A stretch of DNA of 64,000 nt, from assembly GCA_947259915.1 (NCBI GenBank), contig CAMYOC010000049.1:1-64000 (forward strand), given 5' to 3'. This document shows, piece by piece, positions 25,414 through 35,256 of this stretch (its first letter is position 1; each line of letters starts with the position of its first letter). Source of the stretch: an uncultured Gammaproteobacteria bacterium (GTDB lineage: Bacteria > Pseudomonadota > Gammaproteobacteria > Steroidobacterales > XN24). The notes under the pieces were generated by a model. It did no database searches, was not told the DNA's origin, and saw only the letters and a list, made by a program, of their open reading frames with translations. Position numbers and translations under genes: made by a program.

Positions 25414-25923
25414 TCAGGCATCGTCCCGGGTCCGGCGCCGGACCAGTTCGATAAAGCTCATGGCCACCGGGTTGGCCGCATCGGCCTCGCGGCGGCTGCG
25501 TGAGACCTCATACCAGTCCACCGGACTGAATGCCGGCAATCGGGTGTCGCCCTCAAACGCGCCATGTACCCGGGTCAGAAGGATCCTCTCCGCCCGCGGC
25601 AAGGCCTCGCGATACAGCCCGGCGCCGCCGATGATCATCAGCTCCCCGGCGCCGTCGCGCTCGGCCCGCGCCACGGCCTCGTCAAGACTGTGCACCAGCT
25701 CGCAACCCGGCGCCGCATAGTCTTGCTGACGCGTCAGCACCAGATTGAGCCGGCCAGGCAGCGCGCGGCCGATGGATTGATGGGTCTTGCGCCCCATCAG
25801 GATCGGCTTGCCCAGGGTCGAGCGCTTGAAGTGCTTGAGATCCGCCGGCAGATGCCAGGGCAAAGCACCATCGCGGCCGATCACGCCGTTTTCGGCCGCG
25901 GCCACCACCAGGGTCAGCCGCAC
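25414..25923 (-). CDS. folA: Dihydrofolate reductase
   Basis: 169 residues. NGVIGRDGALPWHLPADLKHFK contains the catalytic and substrate-binding block, GKPILMGRKTHQSIG the NADPH site, and AGELMIIGGAGLYREAL the second cofactor loop. It reduces dihydrofolate to tetrahydrofolate, the partner reaction to the thymidylate synthase encoded just upstream. The start is GTG at 25923, overlapping the thyA stop by one base (TAGTG). Confidence 0.95.
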   Translation of the reverse strand: MRLTLVVAAAENGVIGRDGALPWHLPADLKHFKRSTLGKPILMGRKTHQSIGRALPGRLNLVLTRQQDYAAPGCELVHSLDEAVARAERDGAGELMIIGGAGLYREALPRAERILLTRVHGAFEGDTRLPAFSPVDWYEVSRSRREADAANPVAMSFIELVRRRTRDDA

Positions 25924-26756
25924 TAGATCGACACCGCTGCCTTGATATGGGCCTGGGGCTCGTAACCTTCGATCTCGAAGTCCTCGTAGCGGTAATCGAA
26001 AATCGATGGCGGCCGCCGCGCAATGCGCAGCGTTGGCAACGCACCGGGCGCGCGGCTGAGCTGTTCGTCCGCCTGCTCGAGATGATTCAGATACAGATGC
26101 ACATCACCCCCGGTCCAGACGAAGTCTCCGGGCTGCAGATCACATTGTTGGGCGATCATGTGGGTCAGCAATGCGTAGGACGCGATATTGAAGGGCACCC
26201 CCAAAAACACATCACAGCTGCGCTGATAGAGCTGGCAGGACAGCTTGCCGTCACCGACCCAGAACTGGAACAGGCAATGGCACGGGGCCAGGGCCATGCG
26301 ACCGGCGCGGACGTTGTCCTGGGGGCTGACCTGCTCATCGGGCAGCTCGGCGGGATTCCAGGCGACGACGATGATGCGGCGTGAGTCCGGGTTTTCCGTG
26401 ATCTGTTCGACGACCTGGCTGATCTGATCGACACTGCCGCCGTCCGCGCGCGGCCAGGCCCGCCACTGGCGGCCATACACAGGACCGAGCTCCCCGTCTT
26501 CGGTGGCCCACCCGTCCCAGATCCTGACGCCCTGTTCCTTCAGATAGCGGATGTTGGTGTCGCCGTTGAGGAACCAGAGCAGCTCGTGAACGATGGAGCG
26601 GATGTGCAGCTTTTTTGTAGTCAGCAGCGGGAAGCCCTGACCAAGGTCGAAGCGCATCTGATGACCAAACACCGACAGGGTGCCGGTACCGGTGCGGTCT
26701 TCCTTGCGCAGACCATGCCGACGGATGTGACCGAGCAGATCGAGATATTGACGCAT
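25923..26756 (-). CDS. thyA: Thymidylate synthase
   Basis: 277 residues, closely matching bacterial Thy[50 protein letters not shown], the active-site [13 protein letters not shown] and [17 protein letters not shown] are all intact. It makes dTMP from dUMP with methylene-tetrahydrofolate. Compared with the 264-residue E. coli enzyme there is an extra stretch of about 13 residues ([13 protein letters not shown]) just before the active-site cysteine segment. It is 4 bp after lgt and overlaps folA by one base, forming lgt-thyA-folA. Confidence 0.96.
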   Translation of the reverse strand: MRQYLDLLGHIRRHGLRKEDRTGTGTLSVFGHQMRFDLGQGFPLLTTKKLHIRSIVHELLWFLNGDTNIRYLKEQGVRIWDGWATEDGELGPVYGRQWRAWPRADGGSVDQISQVVEQITENPDSRRIIVVAWNPAELPDEQVSPQDNVRAGRMALAPCHCLFQFWVGDGKLSCQLYQRSCDVFLGVPFNIASYALLTHMIAQQCDLQPGDFVWTGGDVHLYLNHLEQADEQLSRAPGALPTLRIARRPPSIFDYRYEDFEIEGYEPQAHIKAAVSI

Positions 26757-26760
26757 GGAC

Positions 26761-27549
26761 TCAGGTACGCGCCGCGGCCGCCGGCGCGCGGTAGGCGAGG
26801 AACAGGAACAACAGACCGAACAGGATCATCGGCGTAGACAGGATCTGACCCATGGTGACCCAGTCCAGAGCCAGATAACCCAGATGCGCATCCGGCACCC
26901 GCACGAACTCGACACTAAAGCGGAACAGACCATAGAGCAGCAGAAACGCGCCGGAGACGGCCATGACCGGCGGACGTCTCGACGAGTACAGCCACAGGAT
27001 CACGAACAGCACGATACCCTCGAGACCTGCCTCATAGAGCTGAGATGCGTGGCGTGGTTCGCCATTGACAACAAAGGCCCACGGCACGTCGGTGGGCTTG
27101 CCCCACAGCTCGCCGTTGATAAAGTTGCCGATGCGCCCCGCACACAGGCCGAGGGGCGCAAGCGGGACGACAAAATCGGCCGTCTCGAAAAACGACTTGC
27201 CGACCTTACGGCCGAACAGCCAGATGGCCAGCGCCACGCCCAGCAGACCGCCGTGGAAGGACATGCCGCCCTCCCAGATACGCAGCAGCGATAGCGGATC
27301 GGCGAGGATCCCGGCCATGCCGTAGAACAACGTATAGCCCAGACGGGCGCCGACGATCAGACCGACCGCAAGGTAGAAGATCAGATCGTCCACCCACTCG
27401 ATCTTCCAGCCGAACTCCGGCCGCCGGGCGCGGCTGCGGGCCAGAAACCAGGCGACGGCGAAGCCAATCAGGTACATCAGCCCGTACCAGCGGATCTTGA
27501 GCGGTCCCAGCGCCAGGGCGACCGGATCGATCTGGGGGTAGGTAATCAT
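26761..27549 (-). CDS. lgt: Phosphatidylglycerol-prolipoprotein diacylglyceryl transferase
   Basis: About 262 residues with seven predicted membrane helices. The Lgt signature [20 protein letters not shown] is intact, along with [14 protein letters not shown] and the start [20 protein letters not shown]. It attaches diacylglycerol to the cysteine of lipoprotein precursors in the inner membrane, the first step of lipoprotein maturation. This serves the lipoproteins in this window, such as those at 18125 and 23881. The ATG at 27549 matches the family N-terminus. Confidence 0.96.
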   Translation of the reverse strand: MITYPQIDPVALALGPLKIRWYGLMYLIGFAVAWFLARSRARRPEFGWKIEWVDDLIFYLAVGLIVGARLGYTLFYGMAGILADPLSLLRIWEGGMSFHGGLLGVALAIWLFGRKVGKSFFETADFVVPLAPLGLCAGRIGNFINGELWGKPTDVPWAFVVNGEPRHASQLYEAGLEGIVLFVILWLYSSRRPPVMAVSGAFLLLYGLFRFSVEFVRVPDAHLGYLALDWVTMGQILSTPMILFGLLFLFLAYRAPAAAART

Positions 27550-27621
27550 GGGCGCGTAGTTTAGCAGCACCGATGGCGGCGCAGGACCCACCGACTGCCG
27601 CCACCCACCGGCTCCGCAGAG

Positions 27622-28833
27622 CTAGCTGTCGGCGCCGACGACGCGGCAGAACACCGTTTTCAGGTACGCGGTCTCAGGGATCGCGGGATGCTGCGGGTGG
27701 TCGGCGGATTGGCCACCGATTTCGAGCACCTGCACCAGCCGGTCCACGTGGCGAGCGGCTCGCTGCAGCGCCCCCAGCAGATCCGCGGTGGAGAGATGAT
27801 GGGAGCAGCTGCAGCTGACCAAAAACCCGTCGCGCTCCAGCAACAGCATGGCCAGTTGGTTGATCCGTTGATAGGCGGCCAACCCGCCGCGGAAGTCCTT
27901 TTTGCGCTTGATAAACGCGGGCGGATCGACGATGACGGCGCGGAACCGGCGGCCTTCATCACGCAGCCCGCGCAGCACCTCAAAAGCGTTGCCCTGCATC
28001 AGCTCTGCCTCAACACCCAGCCGGCCCGCGCCCGCTTCGACCCATTGCAGCGCCTGTCCAGAGGCGTCGACAAAGCTGGCGCTGGCACCGCGGCTGGCGG
28101 CGCCGAGACCCCATGCGCCGGTGTAGCAGAACACGTCGAGCACGCTCTCGGTCGGATAGCGGGCGAAGCGCAGGCGGTTGTCACGCTGGTCATAGAACCA
28201 GCCGGTCTTCTGCCCCTCGCGCACCGGCGCCATGAACTCGAGTGCCCCCTCGCGCACCGGCACCTGTTCGGGCACCTCGCCCCAGGCTACCTCCACGTAT
28301 CGATCCAGCTCCTCCAGCTCGCGCGCCCCGCCGTCGTTACGCCACAGGATGCCGGCGGGCGACAATTCGCGTCTGACCGCGTCGATGATCTCGCCCTTGA
28401 AGCGCTCCATCGCGGCCGTCGCGCTCTGCAGCACGACGATATCGCCGTAGCGATCGGCTACCAGCCCCGGTACGCCGTCTGCTTCGCCGAACAACAAGCG
28501 GTAACAGCCGTTGCCGTAGAGCGCATCGCGCAGGCTCCGTGCGACCCGCATCCGATGTACGAACAGCGAGCGTCCGGGCGGATGGCCCGGATCCCTGGAC
28601 AGCACGCGGGCGGCGATCAGCGCATGGGGATGGACGCCGGCATAGCCGAGAAAGCGGCCCCGGTCGCTGACCACACGGACGAGGTCGCCCGGTTCAAACG
28701 ACTTTAGCGGCGTCGCCGCCACGTCCACTTCATTGCTGTAGATCCACAGGTGTCCGCCGCGCAAGCGCCGGTCCTGGCGTGCCTTGAGTTTGAGCTCCGG
28801 CAGAACCGGGGCGACTGTTGCGGCTTCACTCAC
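27622..28833 (-). CDS. RlmI-like 23S rRNA cytosine methyltransferase
   Basis: 403 residues: an N-terminal PUA domain (KARQDRRLRGGHLWIYSNEV) and a C-terminal SAM methyltransferase with ESVLDVFCYTGAWGLGAASRG as the SAM loop and AVIVDPPAFIKRKKDFRGGL as the catalytic motif IV. SCSCSHHLSTADLL carries the cysteines of the C5-methyltransferase type. RlmI methylates C1962 of 23S rRNA in E. coli. The close match in length and motifs makes this the likely role, but related enzymes with other targets exist. Confidence 0.88.
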   Translation of the reverse strand: MSEAATVAPVLPELKLKARQDRRLRGGHLWIYSNEVDVAATPLKSFEPGDLVRVVSDRGRFLGYAGVHPHALIAARVLSRDPGHPPGRSLFVHRMRVARSLRDALYGNGCYRLLFGEADGVPGLVADRYGDIVVLQSATAAMERFKGEIIDAVRRELSPAGILWRNDGGARELEELDRYVEVAWGEVPEQVPVREGALEFMAPVREGQKTGWFYDQRDNRLRFARYPTESVLDVFCYTGAWGLGAASRGASASFVDASGQALQWVEAGAGRLGVEAELMQGNAFEVLRGLRDEGRRFRAVIVDPPAFIKRKKDFRGGLAAYQRINQLAMLLLERDGFLVSCSCSHHLSTADLLGALQRAARHVDRLVQVLEIGGQSADHPQHPAIPETAYLKTVFCRVVGADS

Positions 28834-28921
28834 GTTGTTGTCTCACTGCTGACATCGGCGGCCCGGGATGGCCTCCGGTATAGTCTCCAGTCTATCCGAG
28901 TTCGTCGTCTCAGGAGCGTCC

Positions 28922-30988
28922 ATGACCGCTGCCGCCAACCACCTTGCCACCGAAACCAGCCCGTATCTGCTGCAACACGCGGATAACCCCGTGGACTGGT
29001 ATCCGTGGGGCCCGGAGGCCCTGGAGCGGGCGCGCGAGGAAGACAAGCCGATCCTGCTTTCGGTGGGCTACTCGGCCTGTCACTGGTGTCACGTCATGGC
29101 CCATGAGTCGTTCGAGGACACCGCCACTGCGGCGCTGATGAACCAGCTGTTTGTCAACATCAAGGTAGACCGGGAGGAGCGCCCGGACCTGGACCAGATC
29201 TACCAGCTTGCCCACCAGCTGCTGATCCAGCGCCCCGGCGGCTGGCCGCTGACCATGTTCCTGACGCCGGACGATCACACGCCGTTTTTTGGCGGCACCT
29301 ATTTCCCGGATCGTCCGCGCCACGGCATGCCGGCCTTTAGCGAGATCCTGCAGCGCGTGGCCACCTACTACCGGGAGCACCGTACCGAAATTCGCGAACA
29401 GGCCGGAGCGGTACGCGACGTGTTCCAGCGGATCTCGACGGTGGACGACGCCACGGCCCTGCCGTCGGCGACATTGCTGGATAAGGCCCGGGAACAGCTC
29501 GAGGAAAACTTTGACAGCGCCCACGGTGGCTTTGGCCGGGCGCCGAAGTTCCCCCACCCCACCAGCATCAAGCGCCTGCTGCGCGGCTGGCGCAGCACCG
29601 CGATGGGCGACGCTCCGGATCTGCGCGCATTGTTTATGGCCAGCTTCACGCTGCAACGCATGGCCCAGGGCGGGCTCTATGACCAGGTCGGAGGCGGGTT
29701 CTGCCGCTACTCGGTCGACGACCATTGGATGATCCCCCACTTCGAGAAGATGCTCTACGACAACGGGCCGTTGCTGGCGCTGTACAGCCAGGCCTGGGCC
29801 GCCACCAACGAGCCCCTGTTCGGACGCGTCGCCACGGAGACCGCCGACTGGGTGCTGCGCGAGATGCAGTCGGACCAGGGCGGTTACTACGCCACGCTGG
29901 ACGCGGATTCCGAGGGCGAGGAAGGTCTGTTTTATGTGTGGGACGCACCCGCGGTTCAAGCGCTGCTCGGCGAGGAGGTCTTTGCGCCATTCGCCGAGGT
30001 GTTCGGCCTCGACCGCCCGCCCAACTTCGAGGGCCGCTGGCATCTCCATACCTTCCGGCCCGTGGCCTCGGTGGCCGATGCGCGCGGGATGACGGCGGAA
30101 GATCTGGAGACGCAGCTGGCTGAGGCGCGCCGCCTGCTTCTGGACGCGCGCTCCGAGCGGGTACGCCCGGGCCGGGACGAGAAGATCCTCACCGCCTGGA
30201 ACGGTCTGATGATCCGCGGCATGGCCATCGCCGCGCGCCATCTGCAGCGGCCGGAGCTGGCGGATTCCGCCATCGCCGCCACCGGATTTATCCGCGAGCA
30301 TCTGTGGCAAGACGGGCGCCTGCTGGCCTGCTGGAAAGACGGACAGGCGCGCTTCCCGGCCTATCTGGATGATTATGCGTTTTTGCTCGACGGGGTCCTC
30401 GAGCTGTTACAGGTGCGTTGGGACGGCCAACTGCTCGACTTCGCTACCGCCCTGGCCGACGCGCTGCTCGAGCATTTTATGGATCGCGAACACGGGGGCT
30501 TTTTCTTTACCGCGGACGATCACGAGTCGCTGATCCATCGCCCGCGACCCTTCTCTGACGATGCGACCCCGTCAGGCAACGGTATCGCCGCCCTCGCCCT
30601 GGCGCGTCTGGGCCACTTGTTGGCAGACACCCGCTATCTGGATGCGGCCGAATCGACGCTGCGCGCGGCCGCCGGGCCGATGGCGCAGATGCCCTATGCG
30701 CATTGCAGCCTGCTCGACGCGCTGGAGGAACAGCTTTATCCGCCGGAGATCATCATCATCCGCGGCGAAGCGGACGCCATGGCGGACTGGCAACGTACCG
30801 CGCTGCTGATGTACGCGCCGCGCCGACTGGTCTTCGCCATCCCGGCCGACGCCACGACCCTGCCCGAAGGTTTGGCGACCAAGGCGCCGAGGAGTGAAAC
30901 CAGCGCCTATCTCTGCCGCGGCACGTCCTGCTCTGCGCCCATCGAGTCACTGGCGGCGCTGACCTCGAGTTTGCGCGAGTCGGCCTGA
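28922..30988 (+). CDS. YyaL/Spermatogenesis-associated-20-like thioredoxin-domain protein
   Basis: About 688 residues. The N-terminal DUF255 thioredoxin-like domain contains [16 protein letters not shown] with the C-x-x-C-like pair and GGTYFPDR, followed by a large alpha/alpha-toroid region ([49 protein letters not shown]) typical of glycosyl-hydrolase-like barrels. Function in bacteria is not established. The ATG at 28922 opens the conserved [21 protein letters not shown]-type block (residues 5 onward). Its 3' end overlaps the convergent gene ending at 30907 by 82 bp. Confidence 0.88.
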   Translation: MTAAANHLATETSPYLLQHADNPVDWYPWGPEALERAREEDKPILLSVGYSACHWCHVMAHESFEDTATAALMNQLFVNIKVDREERPDLDQIYQLAHQLLIQRPGGWPLTMFLTPDDHTPFFGGTYFPDRPRHGMPAFSEILQRVATYYREHRTEIREQAGAVRDVFQRISTVDDATALPSATLLDKAREQLEENFDSAHGGFGRAPKFPHPTSIKRLLRGWRSTAMGDAPDLRALFMASFTLQRMAQGGLYDQVGGGFCRYSVDDHWMIPHFEKMLYDNGPLLALYSQAWAATNEPLFGRVATETADWVLREMQSDQGGYYATLDADSEGEEGLFYVWDAPAVQALLGEEVFAPFAEVFGLDRPPNFEGRWHLHTFRPVASVADARGMTAEDLETQLAEARRLLLDARSERVRPGRDEKILTAWNGLMIRGMAIAARHLQRPELADSAIAATGFIREHLWQDGRLLACWKDGQARFPAYLDDYAFLLDGVLELLQVRWDGQLLDFATALADALLEHFMDREHGGFFFTADDHESLIHRPRPFSDDATPSGNGIAALALARLGHLLADTRYLDAAESTLRAAAGPMAQMPYAHCSLLDALEEQLYPPEIIIIRGEADAMADWQRTALLMYAPRRLVFAIPADATTLPEGLATKAPRSETSAYLCRGTSCSAPIESLAALTSSLRESA

Positions 30989-31467
30989 CCGAGGCGTTCG
31001 AGCAAGCCGCCGATGATCCGGCCGGCCAGATCCTCCATGGCCGGCGCCTGGCTGCGACGGGGCCCGGCCACGTTGAGCACCGCCACAGCATGCTCCGCGA
31101 GAAAGTCCATCAGCTGATCGACCATGCGGTCGATATCCGTATCGGTGGCGTCGACCAGACACAGAGGACGGCCGAGACGCCGCGCCAGCTCGTCAGTGAG
31201 ACGGGTCCCGCCGGTCAGCGGCCCAACCGCGATGATCGCGGTCGCGTCGCTGTCCCGGATATTGGCCTCGGTACGCCAGGCCGGATCGATGCTATCGGCT
31301 TCGCGCAACGGGTAGCGGGCAGGGATCGGGCCATCCTCGGCCCATCTGCCCCGGGGACACCAGCCGCCACATGGAAACCCGTGGTGGAGCGCGGCATCCA
31401 GTGCGGCGCGATCGACGCCGGTCTGCCCACCGCTGACGATGCGGCGCAAACCGGCAGCCCGGCTCAA
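30907..31467 (-). CDS. Molybdenum-carrier-like (YpsA-related) protein
   Basis: About 186 residues, starting at TTG 31467 just before the conserved [20 protein letters not shown]. The rest ([47 protein letters not shown]) matches the putative molybdenum carrier family, a Rossmann-like fold related to nucleotide-sugar and TIR-type binding proteins. The start overlaps the stop of the protease gene as TTGA, so translation may be coupled. Its last 82 bp run into the convergent thioredoxin-domain gene. A longer frame upstream overlaps the protease gene and is not supported. Confidence 0.75.
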   Translation of the reverse strand: MSRAAGLRRIVSGGQTGVDRAALDAALHHGFPCGGWCPRGRWAEDGPIPARYPLREADSIDPAWRTEANIRDSDATAIIAVGPLTGGTRLTDELARRLGRPLCLVDATDTDIDRMVDQLMDFLAEHAVAVLNVAGPRRSQAPAMEDLAGRIIGGLLERLGQADSRKLEVSAASDSMGAEQDVPRQR

Positions 31468-34286
31468 GGTGCCGAGGCCAGCGGAGAATCGATGGCCTTG
31501 CGGTGCCAGCCATCCTGCTCGCGCAGCAGCTCGTAGGCCGGCCAGTAACGATTGTCCAGTTTCAGCGTGATGATCTCGACGGAGCGGTTCCAGTTGAGCG
31601 TCTTCAGACGCACCGCCGCCCTGTCGGCACGGCCGGCCACCGCATCGAGAAATGCATCCAGGTCCGGCGTCGGCTGCCCGTCGACCTCGACGATGCGCTG
31701 ACCCGCCCACAGCTTGTAGCGTGAGGCCGGCGAGCCGTAGCCGAAATAGGCCACGTACACCCCGTAAGGCTCGACGCCGCGTTGCGCGGCGATGGCCCTG
31801 TGGGGCGCCTGCAGCATGGCACCGGCCCAGACCACCAGACGATCGATGTCCTGACCTTCCAGCGCCACCGTGGCCAGCTTGAGACGCTGCTCGGTGTCGT
31901 CACGCCAGATGGTCAGTTCCACCTCCGGCTTCTGGCTCAGCATCTCGACCTGGTGGAAGCTGGTCACCGGTTGATCGTCGACGGCAAGCAGCAGATCACC
32001 GGTAGTCAGGGACGCCGCTGCCGGGGAGCCGGCCACCAGGCGGATCACCTGCAGCACCTCCCTCTGGTCACCGTTGTGACCCTCCAGACGTCGCGCCCAG
32101 GACTCGGGCAGGCCGAAGTTCCGTGCGCTGGCCAGCGGGATGGTGGCGAATTCCGCTTCCAGCGAGCGGATCGGTTTCTGCTCACGCACGATCTCGGCCA
32201 CTTCGGCAACGATGGCCGACGGCACGCCCTTGTTGACCTGATTAAGTTCTTTACCCGCGTGGTAGGCGAAGCTGGACCAGAGCGAGATGACGTCGCCAGC
32301 ATCATTGATAAGCACGCCGTCAAAATCCGACGGACCGTTGACCAGCGAGATGGTTTCCAGATTGGTGTCGCGAAAGCGCAACGTGCGCGACAGCGGGAAG
32401 GCCACCGGATCGATCGACGCGACCTCGGTGCGCTGAGACGCGAGGCTCTGATCACCCTTGATGCCGACCGCCCATACGGTATCGCCGGCGCGTACCTTTG
32501 CGTCGGCAAAGCGCACGGTGCGCACTGGCGTGTCGCCGATCAGCGCCGGATCGTATTCCACTACGGCCAGGTTATGCAGCGGATGAGTCCACACCACCCG
32601 GGCGGGCAGTTCCAGCGAGCCGGCGATGGTGATGCGCGCATCACCCATGGATACCGGCACCGTATTGCGATCCACGACGACCAGACCACGCTCGGCGTCG
32701 ATGACAACGCCGGTCCCCTGGTAATGGCGTTCGGACACCCCGGAGATGGGATAGGGCATGTCGAAGTTGACCATTACCAGCGACTGACTCAGACGCCCGA
32801 GTCGCGCGTCGGGCTGAGCGACGAAACGGGTGCTGGCCGGCTCCGGGGGCGGCGCCATACCGGCTTCGGCAAGTGGCTCGCAGGGCCAGTAGCCCGCGAC
32901 GTCGTCGCGACGGCAGAATGCGGCCGGAAACCAGCGCCGATCCATGCGCAGCACGCGCAGCGTGCTGTTGCGGGGTTCTTCAAAACTGAAAAAACGTACC
33001 GCCACCTGCTGGCCGTCGGCGAGCCCCTCGACGATACGGCGAAAATCCTCAAGCTCCAGCGTCGGCTGACCGTCGATCTCTATGATCACCGCCGCGCGCG
33101 GGATCCCGGCCCTGGCGAATACATAGCCCGGATTGGCGACGTAGATGCCCTCCGGCGGCATATTGAGATGCCGCGCCTGTTGATAGGAGAGCTGATTGAC
33201 GACAGCGTCACCGAACTCGATAAACGCGTCGGGCGTGATGACGTGCAGATCGAGCGGCTCCACCTGCATCTGCACCACCTTGCCCCCGCGCCGCAGCTCG
33301 AGATCGATGGTCTGCCCCACGTGGCTGTCGAGCACCTGCGCCAGGGTGACGAACCCCGGCACTGACGCGCCATCCAGCTCCACCAGGATGTCGCCCGGCT
33401 CTATCTGCCCCGCAACCGGCGACCCCGGCACGACCTGCTCGACCACCAGCATGCCGGTGGCGTCCGGGAAGCGCGCACGGATGCGGGTCTCGGTGGCATC
33501 GTCCAGACCCAGCCGGCGCAGCTCGTCGAATGGCGTGTAGACGAATTCGGTCATCAAGGTGCCACGGGGCACCGGTCTGCCCTCGCGGACGTAACTCAGC
33601 GCATGCTGCACCCGATCCAGCGGCAGGAAAAAACTCGAGGCGGCCTGGGTGTTGGCGCCGGCGTTGAGCGCCACGACCTGGCCATCGATATCGATCACCG
33701 GCGAACCGGAGGAGCCGCCGGATGTGCTCGAGGCTGCCTGGAAATAGAAGGTATTAAAATCCCCGTACTTGCCGCGACCGTAGTCGGGCGCCCTGCGATC
33801 CAGCCGTGCCAGCGTGCCGGCGAGGATCGACAACTGTTCGCCGGCATCGTTACCGACGACCCGGATCTCGCGACCGACTTGGGCGCCGGCGGGCTGCAGC
33901 GGCAGTTCCGCTGGCTGGATAAAGCGCAGACTCGAAGGGTCATAGCGATAAAACCCAAAATCGTGGACCGGGTCTCGATAGACCGCGCGCAATTCGACTT
34001 CCTCGTTGTTGATAAAGATCGCTTCGGCCACCACCGGCCCCGGCGTGACCACATGTCGGTTGGTCAGAATCAGACCGCGCTCGGCATCGACTACAAAACC
34101 GGTGGCCTGAGTCGACTGGTTCCAGTTGGTGTCGAACGCGCGGGTCCCGTCGACGCGGATCGACACCACGCCGGACGCGACTTGCCCGAGGGTGCTACGC
34201 CAGTCCGTCTCCTGGGCAGTGGCCGCGCCGGCAAACAGCGACAGCACCAGCAGCAGCCTCTGCAGCATGGACACGGACAGGTTCAT
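31464..34286 (-). CDS. Exported HtrA-like protease with a second, inactive protease-like domain
   Basis: 940 residues with a signal peptide (LLLVLSLFAGAATA). The first trypsin-like domain has an intact triad: H78 in TNRHVV, D110 in VHDFGF and S194 in GGSSGSPVI. PDZ-like domains follow around residues 275-350 and 380-450. A second protease-like domain starts near 520; its His, Asp and Ser positions read DRNTV, LHNLAVVEY and NGPSDFDGV, so it is probably catalytically dead. One or two further PDZ-like repeats end the protein (ARNFGLPESWARR, YVAYFGYGSPASRYKLWAGQ). The layout recalls eukaryotic Nma111-type HtrA proteins. It starts with an ATGA overlap with the kinase gene. Confidence 0.85.
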   Translation of the reverse strand: MNLSVSMLQRLLLVLSLFAGAATAQETDWRSTLGQVASGVVSIRVDGTRAFDTNWNQSTQATGFVVDAERGLILTNRHVVTPGPVVAEAIFINNEEVELRAVYRDPVHDFGFYRYDPSSLRFIQPAELPLQPAGAQVGREIRVVGNDAGEQLSILAGTLARLDRRAPDYGRGKYGDFNTFYFQAASSTSGGSSGSPVIDIDGQVVALNAGANTQAASSFFLPLDRVQHALSYVREGRPVPRGTLMTEFVYTPFDELRRLGLDDATETRIRARFPDATGMLVVEQVVPGSPVAGQIEPGDILVELDGASVPGFVTLAQVLDSHVGQTIDLELRRGGKVVQMQVEPLDLHVITPDAFIEFGDAVVNQLSYQQARHLNMPPEGIYVANPGYVFARAGIPRAAVIIEIDGQPTLELEDFRRIVEGLADGQQVAVRFFSFEEPRNSTLRVLRMDRRWFPAAFCRRDDVAGYWPCEPLAEAGMAPPPEPASTRFVAQPDARLGRLSQSLVMVNFDMPYPISGVSERHYQGTGVVIDAERGLVVVDRNTVPVSMGDARITIAGSLELPARVVWTHPLHNLAVVEYDPALIGDTPVRTVRFADAKVRAGDTVWAVGIKGDQSLASQRTEVASIDPVAFPLSRTLRFRDTNLETISLVNGPSDFDGVLINDAGDVISLWSSFAYHAGKELNQVNKGVPSAIVAEVAEIVREQKPIRSLEAEFATIPLASARNFGLPESWARRLEGHNGDQREVLQVIRLVAGSPAAASLTTGDLLLAVDDQPVTSFHQVEMLSQKPEVELTIWRDDTEQRLKLATVALEGQDIDRLVVWAGAMLQAPHRAIAAQRGVEPYGVYVAYFGYGSPASRYKLWAGQRIVEVDGQPTPDLDAFLDAVAGRADRAAVRLKTLNWNRSVEIITLKLDNRYWPAYELLREQDGWHRKAIDSPLASAP

Positions 34287-35221
34287 ACGCCCGGCTCGTA
34301 GCCGAAGTTCTCGATGAATCGCTCGCGGAAATTATCCGGATTCAGATGATGGTTTTGCGTGCCGTGACTGGAGATCTTGATCGCCCCCATCAATGAAGCG
34401 ATACGGCCGGTGGTCTCCCAGTCGGCGCCGGCCATCAATCCGTATAGCAGGCCGGCACGGTACGCGTCACCACAGCCGGTGGGGTCGCTGACCGCACTGG
34501 GTCTCGCCGTCGGGATTTCCGTCACCTGACCGTCGCGGATCACCACGGACCCCTCGCTGCCACGGGTGATCACCAGCGCGTCGACCCGCTGCGAAATCTG
34601 CTCGGCGCTGAGACCGGTGCGATCCTGCAGCATCTGGCCCTCGTAATCGTTGACCGCGACCACGCTGGCCTGTTCGATAAAGCGCTCGAGGTCGTCGCCG
34701 TCGAACATCGGCAGACCCTGACCGGGATCGAACACGAACGGGATGCCTGTCTCGGCGAATTGACGCGCGTGATCGATCATCGCCTCGCGGCCGTCCGGCG
34801 AGACCATGCCCCAGCTGAATCCCGCGTCGGCCGGCACCGCGATCTCGTGGGCATGACCCATCGCGCCGGGATGGAAGGCGGTGATCTGGTTATCCTGCAT
34901 ATCGGTCGTGATGTAGGCCTGGGCGGTAAAGGCCGACGGCACCTCGAGCAGGAAGCGCCGCGATACACCGTGGTCATCCATCCAGCCGGCATAGGGCGCG
35001 AAATCGTGGCCGACCGCGCCCATCGGCTCTCCCTCGCCGCCGAGCAGCTTGAGATTGAAGGCGATGTTACCGGCGCAGCCGCCGAACTCCCGGCGCAGCT
35101 CCGGCACCAGAAACGCCACGTTCAGCATATGGATCTGATCGGGCAGGATCTGATCGGCGAAGCGGCCCGGAAAGACCATGATGCAGTCATAGGCAAACGA
35201 TCCGCAGATCAGTGCGGGCAT
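34283..35221 (-). CDS. PfkB-family carbohydrate (adenosine-like) kinase
   Basis: 312 residues starting MPALICGSFAYDCIMVF, with GGCAGNIAFNLKLLG near residue 40 and the catalytic DPTGCGDAYRAGLLYGLM motif near the C-terminus. The pattern is closest to the adenosine kinase/ribokinase group; the sugar or nucleoside phosphorylated is not certain. A GGAGATTG ribosome site lies before the ATG at 35221. It follows gcvPB by 35 bp and overlaps the protease gene by ATGA, so it probably belongs to the glycine operon transcript or a downstream extension of it. Confidence 0.85.
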   Translation of the reverse strand: MPALICGSFAYDCIMVFPGRFADQILPDQIHMLNVAFLVPELRREFGGCAGNIAFNLKLLGGEGEPMGAVGHDFAPYAGWMDDHGVSRRFLLEVPSAFTAQAYITTDMQDNQITAFHPGAMGHAHEIAVPADAGFSWGMVSPDGREAMIDHARQFAETGIPFVFDPGQGLPMFDGDDLERFIEQASVVAVNDYEGQMLQDRTGLSAEQISQRVDALVITRGSEGSVVIRDGQVTEIPTARPSAVSDPTGCGDAYRAGLLYGLMAGADWETTGRIASLMGAIKISSHGTQNHHLNPDNFRERFIENFGYEPGV

Positions 35222-35256
35222 GGCAATCTCCTCACGGCGATGTCGCCGGATCAGCC

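Noticed and set aside
31468-31710. The longer N-terminus of the molybdenum-carrier-like gene
   Set aside because: It overlaps the protease gene in another frame and has no similarity to the family; the TTG at 31467 fits the conserved start.
31782-33365. A 527-residue plus-strand frame opposite the HtrA-like protease
   Set aside because: It is the antisense reading of a well supported gene with catalytic motifs and has no recognisable domain of its own.
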